Assembly: GCA_031259085.1 (NCBI GenBank)
Contig: JAIRMA010000062.1
Location: 1-46,101, forward strand
Source: Christensenellaceae bacterium
GTDB taxonomy: Bacteria; Bacillota; Clostridia; Christensenellales; DTU072
Length of the DNA stretch: 46,101 nucleotides
Direction: 5' to 3'
In this document: positions 10,801 to 19,300 of the stretch, one piece after another
Numbering within the stretch: position 1 is the stretch's first letter
Layout of the letters: each line of letters begins with the position of its first letter
Translations under genes and position numbers: made by a program
The notes under the pieces: generated by a model
The model's database searches: none
Told to the model about the DNA's origin: nothing
The model's input: only the letters and a program-made list of their open reading frames with translations

Positions 10801-13176
10801 TAAATTATATGGGGACAATCTTAATACTATCCATTCGTTATTGAGCTCAACCGTTGCATCGCGCGTTAGAATGTCATATGCCTCATTGTAATTGTCTGAA
10901 GTAAAAATGTTACTATCCCCGCGCATTTGTGAGAAAACTTCGTATAATCCAGCCCTCGACGCTTTGTATTTAACAGGATTTTGTAAAACACCCCTACTAA
11001 AGTTGAGATCTTTTAATTCAATTAAAAAATAATCCGGGTCACTAAGAGATGTATAAATTTTTATGATAGGCACATCGTTTTCATCAATGTCCTCTACTGT
11101 GAATTGCAAAACCCCACCTGTGTATGTGCTTTTTAAAACAGGATTAAGCCAAACTGTAGCTGAAATATAATCAATGCCATTAGCTGACCAGACATCAACT
11201 GATATATATAGTTTGTCATTAATTGTTAAACTAAATGGTGAATTTAAACCAGTTTCGTCACCGATTATGAGTCCTACAAGCTTTGATAAATCCGTCTCTG
11301 AGGAGCCTTGCATATAGACGAGTCCCTCTGCGTGCACATGTACAGTTTCAGCCGCCTTAAATTCATTATAGTCACCAGGATTAAAGTCTTTTGGCGGGGT
11401 AACAATAAATTCAGCAGTTCTTATCCTCTGATTATACATACTAAACACAAAAAATCTCGTATTCCCATTATAGAGTGATATGTTTATTTCACCAGTTAAA
11501 TAATCAAAACCGAGTATCAATTTGATATCGTCTGCAATTCCAAGTCCTAATATTGCCTTTAATGTCTCAGTCTCAATTCCTACATATTCTGACAAACGAT
11601 CCAGAAATGAGGTTTGATAATTTCCTAGCATAACACTAAAGAATTCATTGTCCATTGTCAATTCATAGTATGAAGTACCTATCGTCCTAGATTTTGATAT
11701 GAACATATGTAAACGTTCTGTTATTTCTTCAACCCCGCCTATTGCTCCTAGTATGTCGCCTAGTGTTATATTATATGACAATTGTTCCAAAATGACAGTT
11801 AAATAATATCCGAGTTCTTTTGTTAAATTAAACCCACTTAATTTAGCTTTTGGAAAACCCATTTCGGTTAATGCAATTCCTCCGCCTAAATAATCCTGAA
11901 TAAACCCTTCAAGACTAATATATAACAGTTCATCATCTAAGTAGTTATAGTAAATGGATGCCATTTCCTTGTTTAATACAGTACCAATATTAGGGTCTGT
12001 GTTGATTGTCTTTTTTCGAATGTCTAATAAAAATTCGTTGTCTAGATTATTACCAAAGCTAAGTTTTGCTAAAAACTCAGCATCAAATGTCTCGTCTAAG
12101 ATATCAACATATAGTGTGCCTTTATAGTGATACTCTCCAGCATTCGTTAACCAATATCCGTCATTATCTTCACTAGCACCTGTTAGTATAGCGTTAGTAG
12201 CAGGATCGTCAGCAGGATCTAATATAATTGCATCAGTACTGTTAGACATTGAATATTGTACACTAATTTTAAATGAGTTTATATTATCAGTTAACACCCC
12301 ATCTAAAATAATATTAATGTCTGTTATAGCGTTATTTCTAATTGCAAATTCTAATGTGTTAGCGTTGATTATACCGATACCCACGTTTCCTAAATCACTA
12401 GCTTTAAACCCCAAAAGCACAAGACTAATGACATCAATCTTAGTACCTATATATCCTTTAACATAGCTCGTCAAAAAATCGTTGACTGGTTCTTTTATTT
12501 TATCTAGTGATACATTCTGAATTCGTATATTCTTATGCTCATCAGTAGTTCCATACATTGCTAAGCTATCTGGCTCAGCACTAGTTATAATGGCTTTGAC
12601 ATAATTAGAAAACGAATCAAGACCTGTATCATCCTCTTCTTTGATAAACTCATCATTTGATTCAAAGATATCTGGATTTCCGAACAAATAACTCCCTATA
12701 TCAAATAGGCGTATAAAATTATAAAAAATCTGGAATGTGCCTGAATAATTAAAGTCGGGTACATAATTTTTGTTCCCTGCAAATTCATAATATAACTTGC
12801 CATCTTTATAATAAAAGAATGAAGTATTTTTTGCTTCGTAATTGTTGTATACTTTTAATAATATTTCGCTATTTTCATTTTGCACGTCATCATAATTTGC
12901 CTCATATACAACAGTTACATTGATTGTGTTTAATATTATCTCGTATTCAGAACGCACGTGCCGTTTATTAGTACTTTCTATGTTATTAGCCGTAGTAATT
13001 AGGCCATTACGTATTGTCGTGGCTAATTCGTCAGCATCAATTGGATCTCTCGTGTTGCCTTGATTGTTATCTGGATTCGTTGTAGTTAAATCATTGTCAT
13101 CTGCGCATGAAAACAGCACGACAGAAAACATCACTAACAAAAGAATTATTAAAATTTTCCCGAACAATCGCTTCAT
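1879..13176 (-). CDS. Giant lipoprotein, 3765 aa, with Ig-like repeat array, MBG-like repeats and C-terminal beta-helix
   Basis: The start is a lipoprotein signal peptide: a KR-containing N-terminus, a hydrophobic core, then LFSC with the lipidated cysteine at residue 24, so the mature protein should be anchored to the outer face of the cell membrane. Residues about 40-900 form a module shared with the two lipoproteins encoded upstream (landmarks YLGGGIALTEMGFP and DLSKLVGLIIGDETG). Residues about 900-3100 are a long array of about 100-residue beta-rich units in which a V-x-x-x-DRS[IV]-like linker is followed by [IL]DPY[ND]...LP...[IV]xVxF. Residues about 3115-3470 resemble MBG-type repeats (YxG...NVGKYYVRI, DVGQYYMTI, DVGTYYYTL). 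Residues about 3490-3765 look like a right-handed parallel beta-helix rich in N, S, I and V (DSEISDNINGVQINGN). No LPXTG or C-terminal membrane segment is present. An AAAGG site lies 9 bases before the ATG. The function is unknown; a surface stalk or adhesin is an inference. Confidence 0.9.
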   Translation of the reverse strand: MKRLFGKILIILLLVMFSVVLFSCADDNDLTTTNPDNNQGNTRDPIDADELATTIRNGLITTANNIESTNKRHVRSEYEIILNTINVTVVYEANYDDVQNENSEILLKVYNNYEAKNTSFFYYKDGKLYYEFAGNKNYVPDFNYSGTFQIFYNFIRLFDIGSYLFGNPDIFESNDEFIKEEDDTGLDSFSNYVKAIITSAEPDSLAMYGTTDEHKNIRIQNVSLDKIKEPVNDFLTSYVKGYIGTKIDVISLVLLGFKASDLGNVGIGIINANTLEFAIRNNAITDINIILDGVLTDNINSFKISVQYSMSNSTDAIILDPADDPATNAILTGASEDNDGYWLTNAGEYHYKGTLYVDILDETFDAEFLAKLSFGNNLDNEFLLDIRKKTINTDPNIGTVLNKEMASIYYNYLDDELLYISLEGFIQDYLGGGIALTEMGFPKAKLSGFNLTKELGYYLTVILEQLSYNITLGDILGAIGGVEEITERLHMFISKSRTIGTSYYELTMDNEFFSVMLGNYQTSFLDRLSEYVGIETETLKAILGLGIADDIKLILGFDYLTGEINISLYNGNTRFFVFSMYNQRIRTAEFIVTPPKDFNPGDYNEFKAAETVHVHAEGLVYMQGSSETDLSKLVGLIIGDETGLNSPFSLTINDKLYISVDVWSANGIDYISATVWLNPVLKSTYTGGVLQFTVEDIDENDVPIIKIYTSLSDPDYFLIELKDLNFSRGVLQNPVKYKASRAGLYEVFSQMRGDSNIFTSDNYNEAYDILTRDATVELNNEWIVLRLSPYNLDGILYDPIYDILGVANMNAAIKVKISFTMPQGLFSADESIYVLPEIDDLEDLSFDSIYVAKWHESAMVRFGDETYEFVLSFNDESSIIVDGTYLYYPTARLFGQDVSYFMLITNKDIGTKRITGLAVDSLELDPTLLSPIPTEIEVYYDDPLESKRGKIAFIIEDFPYSAESIRSWTTGVEATYYTIVIGLGSIAESRFALPIEILNRDFKVDEYIGDVPIVGVATIDPYDYSTKKAFNSDYNPLSEFNTIILKFGSNKKGSTAIANEAREFNWQLTSEEESTISYHGGRFFVYDYYNDTRVALEVIVLAKEIDYIQIIHFENGTELYELPGEYTIDAIDLSTYTIPIVSTDEIQIRIYFKTSSYDILAKYRIIGSSSKNFSIDEEYFDGYYNIDDFKFKWAFDKATATLISLDGTVNTLSKATNIDTALFTDSLVGSQTVNLLVRAPSRRVQLVADSTLAYTQLTIDESGNINTNDIEEMVRQAAVGYGAIGSDTDNDGEFIIANPLESSDKNRLPKTINFDMSFAGGIVRKSYLVTWDVHPMTGGADNTEIINMLQKDSKISLTGKIGDVEGKIQTITVIIHNTNGTYKDLKIFNEDNSLLTWDGDYYQTTIDPYNPQALPVKLMITYEIDGIDISDEYTIGGTGDNASGPWKYEGKEITDNTFGVNADQYLLSTEVPGSRERGRLPQDITIRVNILDMTITTGFIYGLRDDDNNISSNINTYSLESASILKKLQSTDTRIGVQYQNKDVPNSGIVIPVEWTNADEVISALKGYENKSVLLTGIIYKGTSLQQTVSMGLNIVAPAIKSIAFNDLSELTSSVGTSEAALEVNTLIKDGTGEITFKINKPYALVNAGGGRYLMNDNDKDSLILYNFLTQSLSNIFVTFEDNSTGYYGAVYGNINGIDSKVFTELTDKDTSTFEISISQLGVGSASISIEMSVIVLKDVLSANGVGIAVEVFGDTGQLIYENEPYYLPSSITVSYRSSGSVIYSDIVWKTTGTASTIVKQDENGQYISSEYFFSTTSFTGQRVVVSYDILPQSETISLNIDFLSKNINTYNYSAVAAVDASQYTIRDGVMTIDNIYSFGQFDSTKLPSTIIPRNTANSDGFQISGDSIKFISNWLPMTQYAVGDTLEFNTAVIMQAINNMFDPKQGSPTEIVIAWMRLIMYNGRTQDIQLKLKVDILEDPAVSRDDTYFESGNKTYLNLYEYNGNGVFNLQYPLTVTFTNKSSKTTKSYTFEENELIFQIQRSNGNYYTINQITFDYMGHTLGQENYGNKNSELLIRAYYNLGSEYREIAAFSVTIQDSTLEHVEITNYGYSGEEAATEALIINTYYVDPYDDRTFALPSKIRAVFKTKLTTDNLTVNFQSMSGDTPFENFIFSETKYWSDPTKYAGKSYELTSDLSSYGGGIIQEFKITIVILDRSVEIKDNNEYKIDDPFQYIISDLPDFDEIFEFTNNLEEGLFKLYYESGLSPAPLKIEWQTISGSRGTSDGGTFEYDNSPITDDAFTFEGFNLNVVGVVTGATQGGSVTINVSADRWEFIGIAKSTYTSGDPTGQVAELIEFFSDGASKERTFTVIFKVNNEYKTISFTPYDTRFDSDSKRTALIDWQEVKNNELRQVKFYNEYKTESYNIAYADFRYRYSVIQITYTHIDFGYGPQLTGDVVIVLDPFNPVVPNRVSVQGFHLGDNLQEEIGVQPISFGVAYVIWPAEVYQMPMNGGIKNITITVCTELGLDGKVKPDTYSQEFVVKVYYLDRRPTSIQRENTAASGTVTYTTLFTRDPSQADGKYSFEIDPISYAYNSATGMYNMPENLIVTFNTTYDEGDPRALAIITMGSEFRIKGAKWIYPDIPLSGTYTLSPQYIVLAYDTTYANLFEIAQKTSGVYGDYSKPDYETANTYGTLGITQYFDLRITVIDRSIEATNISEIRKSDGYNSKEYHYATIAIDPYNIEFPQTVIVKFKDASGGAVEHTFQNVIWEYDATHIIRPDVISGALELGMQVMARMRVYGAILSIQFPIKARNIDTTFKIEDGDTVLETTNPIRGGTIYVLKGFPVEPQLPTYIYYQFDYQGVIEYTSVPIVWNLGATINTDSTGEYRNVSASLGTVNKNNIVFNIEVIDPIVYCLRGSGDSLVSGGFIYNNIVIAVAGDNSYFSGQESVILPGQIFINTAQQYITVDQITYNISTGMAIFNCSYDFLVAGNADTTDLRGTDGLTKLLYITFEVPITTYNSSSVVSTYGFPDGEAYKHFPLGIPILATDMPKVPISDGSTSQLSELDVIWDFSTVNIYKAGNYKVVGYYKTAYGNNISVDFTIIIDKDQISDSQFLISESWTYRTYSGSPVPLINGDNLTVGLFLRDDGTFNSNVDYIFEYLVSGVWTTNQPLNVGKYYVRIRVEDYNYDSSSTTTPVEFEIGQQSVDLYLVTYSVQGIVGTYYNNETIVITYDGLQHNNIVISGLPLSDATFECYIRYYRINEVEETIPQDVGQYYMTITIVEDGSNYLVTQGYSLRINLTILLKQVTYIPPSTATYTGSLITSLPVTSDSISAEELSRLQITYRFYNSSYQQIDGVLDVGTYYYTLIIDGGGNYSSGQFGFDYYETLTIVKREIQIKLKSLSSEYLAPIQDLKLAIGFIDVSTGQEFELSQLSERDKNALLSSITVSVVGGISDKHLVGQYELTASYFNNLLTNYDIKLVQGNYYNIGATEAILINNASELKEVLNSVDNGSTYKFYLSPGSYGDIIINRVTLGSQVYNRNASVTLIGAYDVNAGTSHNNIAVSFRSITVYSGAVTIDIMKAEALPIAAGAPGVEIMIKAAASDVTVSRSYFYRNSSSTNFIASSTAIMSEANYKGTVYITNGTLITGHSSGAVLYGGSLVVSDSEISDNINGVQINGNTVSQDEIRHAQSIIIIDSVFSYNKSVAISVLCLVDQEGINFSITGNQFVANVLAIKTLEYLEIALLMTQNTLYLNGADLVLL

Positions 13177-13200
13177 AAGTTACTGCCTTTTAGATTTCTA

Positions 13201-13222
13201 CAAATCTATACTGATAGATTTG
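13201..13222 (-). promoter_or_regulatory. Perfect hairpin in the leader of the 3765-aa lipoprotein gene
   Basis: On the minus strand CAAATCTAT and ATAGATTTG form a 9-bp stem with a 4-base loop, directly upstream of the ribosome-binding site. The 3' arm can instead pair with the next bases (AGATTT-GTAG-AAATCT), which reach to just before the AAAGG site. Two competing hairpins next to the ribosome-binding site suggest translational control, or simple protection of the 5' end. Confidence 0.45.
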
Positions 13223-13244
13223 CCGCCTGATTCCACATTCATTC

Positions 13245-13286
13245 AAAAAACCGCACCTTAAGCTTTCGGCCTTTGGTGTAGGGTTT
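13245..13286 (-). terminator. Intrinsic terminator or attenuator between the two giant lipoprotein genes
   Basis: On the minus strand an imperfect stem (AAACC, CACC, AGGC; loop CGAAA; GCTT, GGTG, GGTTT) is followed by TTTTTT. It lies 72 bases after the stop of the 2974-aa gene and 68 bases before the start of the 3765-aa gene. I find no convincing promoter between it and the downstream gene. It may therefore act as a partial terminator that sets how much of the downstream giant is made. Confidence 0.6.
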
Positions 13287-13307
13287 ATTGTCCTGTGGCG
13301 TAATTTC

Positions 13308-13320
13308 CGCTAGCTTAGCG
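13308..13320 (-). other. Small GC-rich hairpin upstream of the intergenic terminator
   Basis: CGCTA-AGC-TAGCG on the minus strand, a 5-bp stem with a triloop, lies 21 bases before the terminator stem. Together with the terminator it makes a compact structured segment that is visibly more GC-rich than its surroundings. It matches no riboswitch consensus that I know. Confidence 0.35.
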
Positions 13321-13357
13321 TATTTATTTGATGTATAAATAACCAAAGGTTAGTATG

Positions 13358-16300
13358 TTATTGGCTGATTACTTTTACAGAAAAGTAATAACTACAGTAA
13401 TTGTACATGCGCCCATCAATCCGACATGCCATAACATAAACATATATTGCTTCTTTAATATTACTATAATTCTTTAATTCACCATTGTCATTAACATAAG
13501 CACTATCCCATTTTACGTCAGATATCTCTATTTCGTAAGTTTCTTGAGAAGGATCTTGAATATTTAGCAACTTCTCGACGCCATAGTTTAACATTGCTTT
13601 TACTTCAGAATATAAATCTCTATATGGGTTTACAACCCCACTATATGTAGCATCATCATAATCAAGTCGTATTTTAAACTTCGTGACAGAGCCTAAAATA
13701 TCACTAGCTGATGCGATCACCTCGAGTTGTACATCAGGCGACATGTCAAGAAAAACTACAGCTACGTTAAAATCACGAGATATTGTTTTCTCACTTACTG
13801 TTAAATTAACTCTTACTTTAATTATGCGCACCCCACCATTTAAATACTGATCTAGAATTTCGCCTCTTGTGGGACTCTCTGTCACTTCAGATGGCCATTT
13901 AATAATAACTTCGCCAAGATCAACCCCTACGTCATCGCCCTTAATCCCATAGGCTTTAGCCTCCGTCCCAAATACTGGCGCTAATGGATTAACAACATAC
14001 ATTGCATTACCAGATGAACCTCTTCCTTTATATTCATCAAACATTTTAAACTCAAGTTCCGTTATTGTAGGCGTGTCATATCTGTATTTTATATTACCTG
14101 TAATTACAAGCTTACTGTGTCCATTAGCACCACCAAGCGATACAACTGCAGAGATTTCACTCTCTGGTGATTGTATTAATAGATTCGTTGCGTTTTGATC
14201 CCATATTATCCTATACATTTGCTCTGCAGTTGCTAACTCTGACGGGTAGAATATTATAGTCTTAATATCGTGGAATGGACTAGTAGTATTTATACCTGCT
14301 GACACTGGATTTGTTTTAGATAAAACTAATTGGAAAGAATTAATTGTTGATTTATCATCTATCATCGAGAACACAAACATCTTAGTAGTATCCATAATTT
14401 GATATTCACCTTGAGAAATTTCTTTCCTTATATCTAAAAACGACCAGGCTGTTACAAAAATTCGGATTCTAATTGGCTGTCCATATTCCTTGCTACCTAT
14501 ATACCCCACTATGATTCGCCCATCACCAGCTTGCCCAGAAGCCACAATGGCAGAATCTTCTAACTCCCAGATAATATCAACTTCATCTAATTTAACACCA
14601 TTGGTATTTTCACCAGAAAGCTTAATGTTAAGTAGCCTTTTGGGCAAGTCACTAACCTTCTCAACAAAGATATCATCAAAATGATAGTATGAATTAGGAC
14701 TACTATTTCCTGTCGCTGTTTCGCTAGTCTCAGTTTCTTGTCTAGACCCAGATGCATTCACATATGAAGATTTAATTACCCATTCGTCTACTACAGCATC
14801 TCTGACGGTTACATCTAATGTTAAGACCTGATTTTCAAGACCTGGAGCCGCTAATTGTCCTTCAAATTTAAATTTCTGGTCTCCTTCTTCCCTATCTTTT
14901 AGTAGTCTCCTGTATGTATCATACATTAGCTCAAAAGCAGGATACCCATCAACTAATACCCATAATGGAACAATGTAATTATAACTATAATTGTCTCCTG
15001 CATCAAAATTCACGGTTACTTCAACAGGTATTTCACGATTCTCCTCATCATAGGGATCCATGCTAAGCAAATCTACCCCATCAATTGTAATATTGTTTAT
15101 GGTTATATTTTTAACCGTTAAATCAACAAATTGAAATCCAATTGCTTTTGTCTGATTAAATGGGAGATGCAAATATGCTGTTACAGCATTATTGTTGTAG
15201 TTTTCTAGAGAATGCCCTCTATAAGTATATGGGATCGCAGACTGTGGTTGTTCTAGTGCTGTTAAAATCTGCGGATCTATCAATGTATAAGTAACTTCGT
15301 TTAGAAATGTTAGTACTAATGATTCTGGCATAATTAATAGACCAGCATAATCGCTCATTTTATATTGATGAAAACTTATTACTAAAGTTTCACCCACTGT
15401 TGTTGATGTATAAGATGTATTTCCTGAACCTATATACGTTATCTTATCTAAATATGATGGGTACATTACAACATACAATGTGATCTCAGTCCCTAATACG
15501 GTAGCTGTTGCCATCACTTCATGATAACTTTCCTTAATATCTAATTCGTAATAATCTGTAGCGCTGTATTTCTTCATTAAGGCTTCTATATCAAATTTAA
15601 TATCCCAGGATGGTACGTACACTAATATATCATCTTGAGTGTATACTGAGCTAGGCAGATCATCTTCATTCAGAGTAAATATCTTATCAGATACAGCATA
15701 AATAGTTTGTATTGTTACTAATCCGCCTGTATGGTTGGTATCTGAGCTTTGGTATTTATCAATATTAAAATATTCATGCTCGTTATAATAAAATTGAACT
15801 ATTGTAAGCCCGATTATACTAAAAGTGCGATAAACACGCGACCCATCGCTTAACATAGCAGATAAAGTAGCTTTTCCCCCAACTGACAAAATATCCCATG
15901 TTAACTCGGTGTATGCTCCGCGAGAATCTACATCCATCCCTTCAATACTCTCAACATACCATGTTGTTGGCGCATCATAAGTCCCGCGAGTAGTCTCATT
16001 AGCTGCATTTGTAAATTCCAACTTTAATTTTAGGTGCTCCGCAAAAACATATGGTTTATCTTCTCCATATATCGGCAACGAAGTATCAAGATCATATGGC
16101 TGAATTTCTACAGGATTATTCTCTCCGTCATAGTCATAGGTTATTCCACCTGTCAATTTGTTCATTAAAATACAATTTTTTATCACCACTACGCAATTTT
16201 GAGCCCCAGGTCCAGTCCCTAAATAAATATTAAAAGTCAATCCATTAGTGGTCGCAATTTTTTTAGTATCAAACATTCGAATGATTTCGTAATATTGTAA

Positions 16301-19300
16301 GTATTTTGTCAAAGTATATGTGTGCAAGGCATCTGTAATGATCTGCTCTTGATCATTCTCTTTGTTTAATGTTAGTTTTATATAACTTAATAGATTAACA
16401 AAATATTGATAAACATTAGCATCAGCTTCAAAAGTTAAACCAGTGATTGTCAGTGTGATATTTAATTGATTGTTTTCAACCTTGAATTCAGAGGTGTACG
16501 CTGCCTCACCTTCATCGCTGGCCCAATTAGTTAGCTCAATATTCGTTACAGCGTTAGCAGTTTGATCAGTATGATTTTTAACCTTTACATTTAATCTAAT
16601 AAAATCAGTAGTAATTTCAGTACTGGTAGAATTAAGGAGTAGGATTTGTCCTTGATCTGTGTCAGCTGAAATATCACACCCTAACACTATTTTTGCGTCC
16701 TCATAATCAGTGTAATTCCCACTAAAATACTTCCAGTACCCCCCGTAATTAACATAATCACCAAAATTAGTAGTATCCTCCATTCCATCTGTTATGTACT
16801 CAACGACTTGATATGTCCTAGTTTCTGCACCAAAATAGAAAACTACATATTTTGGTAATTTAAATCTCACAAATGTATCTACATTGTATATATAATCAGT
16901 ACCATCTGCGTCGTCTGGATTAAATGAGGAGCTAGACCCTGTAGTTTTCCCTACTAAAAGATTATCATCTTCATCATAAAACGCATAGCTAGTAATAGCT
17001 CCAGTTTTAACTTCAATACACGCAGTTATTTCAATTGTCGCTATATCACCAATAGTAGCCTTTATAAATCGATAATCGCCATCTTTTGAGGGTTTGATCA
17101 CTAGATTTCCATTTGAATCAATAGTGATATTAGTGTTAGCATTATCCGACCCGCCAGTATCCAAAAGTGACCATGCTACTTTGTATTTTATAGGATCATA
17201 ATTACCATCCGGCCTATCAAAGAAAACAGTTATCTCCGTTGGAAGTTTTGCATATTTATCCTGGTAATTATATGGATCTAAAGTCAGTATTCCAAAGTCA
17301 TCAATATATTCATCGGCTCCATCTAGCGAGACATTATAAACTAACGTACTATGAACATTTCTAATAGAAATAACTTTATTTGGAACATCAACTTCAATTG
17401 TGATTATTATTGATTTATACCAGTCTTCTGGGAATCCTGGATCAAATCGACCTGGGATTTCTATATTGGGATCTGGGGCCACATGACTTCTAATGTCAAT
17501 AAAGGCTGTAGTTTCATAGCGTCCATCACCAAATGCCCCAGTATTGCCTGTAACAGTCACGTTTGTAGCTTTTGGATTTGACCAATTGATCACAAACTCA
17601 CTTACTCGATAAAACGCGTCTTGTTCTGGAGGAATTTGAAATATTATACTACCATTAATATCAAATTGTGGAGAAAGCGTATAATCTTTTAATATACTAC
17701 TCTTTTCAGAATCAGTTAATGCTCCAAAATTAAGGGTGTAGGTTTCTCCATTATCATCTTTAAAGTAGATTGTAGGATAATTTGGGATAGTGTACGTTGC
17801 TTCTTGTAGCGCGTCAACAGTATATGTGTTTGGTAGAGTTTCGCCATCAAACATAACATGGTCATAAATTCTCGGGAGTATCTTTAACTCAAGAGCCATT
17901 AACTGCTCTTCAAATTCCATTACTACATATGTAGACACCACTTGAGTGTAATGATTGCTTATGTTTAATTCAGAATATGTGGATGACTCGTCTTGATATT
18001 CAAACCTCCACCTAAATGACTGATTCAAGGGGGCTGTATTATATACATCATAATCACCCTCGTATATTTGAGTAAACTGAATTTGTATTGGGAATTTATA
18101 GAAGAACCATTCCACAAAATTTTTCATAATGTCGACGTCTTGACCTTGTTTTTGCGCTGTCACGACATTATTATTATAATCAGCCTTAGCTATGATATAC
18201 ACATATGGATCAATTTCTAGGCTTGCTACAACAGGAGCACGCACCTTATAACTCTTATCATCACCTTCAATAGTTTCATCATCAACATTCACGTTAATTT
18301 GTTTAGTGGAAACAACCTCACGATTTGTGACTAGCATGGTTATCAATTCGCTATATGTAGCCATCATACCTTTGCCAACAATAACTTCTACATAAAATAA
18401 ACCGCCCTGTATAGTAATAGACTCCCAATTTGGAACATGATAATTAATTCCCTTTACATGCTCTGCTTGATTCCAAGTTATTTGGTTCCACTTAGTTGCA
18501 TCCTTATCTAACTTGTTCCATTCAATTGTTGTCAGAATAGTGGCTGTTATTCCGAGGTTTAAAGCGTTCACTCTATCATCATTATCTTTTACATAAAACA
18601 ATTTACGATCTAGATATATGTCATATATCAGATCGAATGTAACAGTATTTTGTCCTACTTTAGTTATAACATAATAACGATTTATAATATCCCATGTCGC
18701 TTCAATGCTCATATTACTGATTGTTAATATAGCCTTCAAAGATATTATAGTAGGAGGTATTACATATGGTGTAGTGGGATCATTTGGGTTTTCCTCAGAC
18801 CTCGATGGTATAACAGTTTTAATTAGTGAAGCATCAGCATCATTAACTGCTATATAAATATCGTTCAATGAATCGTAGAGGATGTAACCAGTGCTAAGTG
18901 AAGTTTGGACTCTATAATATCCATACATTGTCGGATCTAAAATATAAGTGTACAAATTTTGAGATGAATCGGTAAATGTTCTTGGAAAAATAGCATATGT
19001 AGCAGCATCGTATATTGCATATGGATCTATAGCCTCAAGCTCCTCTGTGGTTGTATTTGGAGGCATTAAGCGACCAAGAATCGTTTTTGCATCTGGGAAA
19101 ACAACTGGGTACATAGCAGCATCATACTCTGACAATCGGCGAACTGCCTCATCATATTTTGTATTCGTTCCTAAATCTACTATGTAAGCATTGTTTTTAG
19201 CATCGAATATAACCTTGTAACCCCAACCAGATTCGTCCATGACATAATAGCCATAATCTGTCAGATAGTATGCATAGAACTCCTGGTAAACTGTATAATA

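Noticed and set aside
13177-13357. Cyclic-di-GMP (GEMM) or cobalamin-type riboswitch between the giant genes
   Set aside because: Short matches (CCACAGGACAATAAACC, CGCCAC) resemble parts of these motifs, but the remaining conserved core and pairing are missing.
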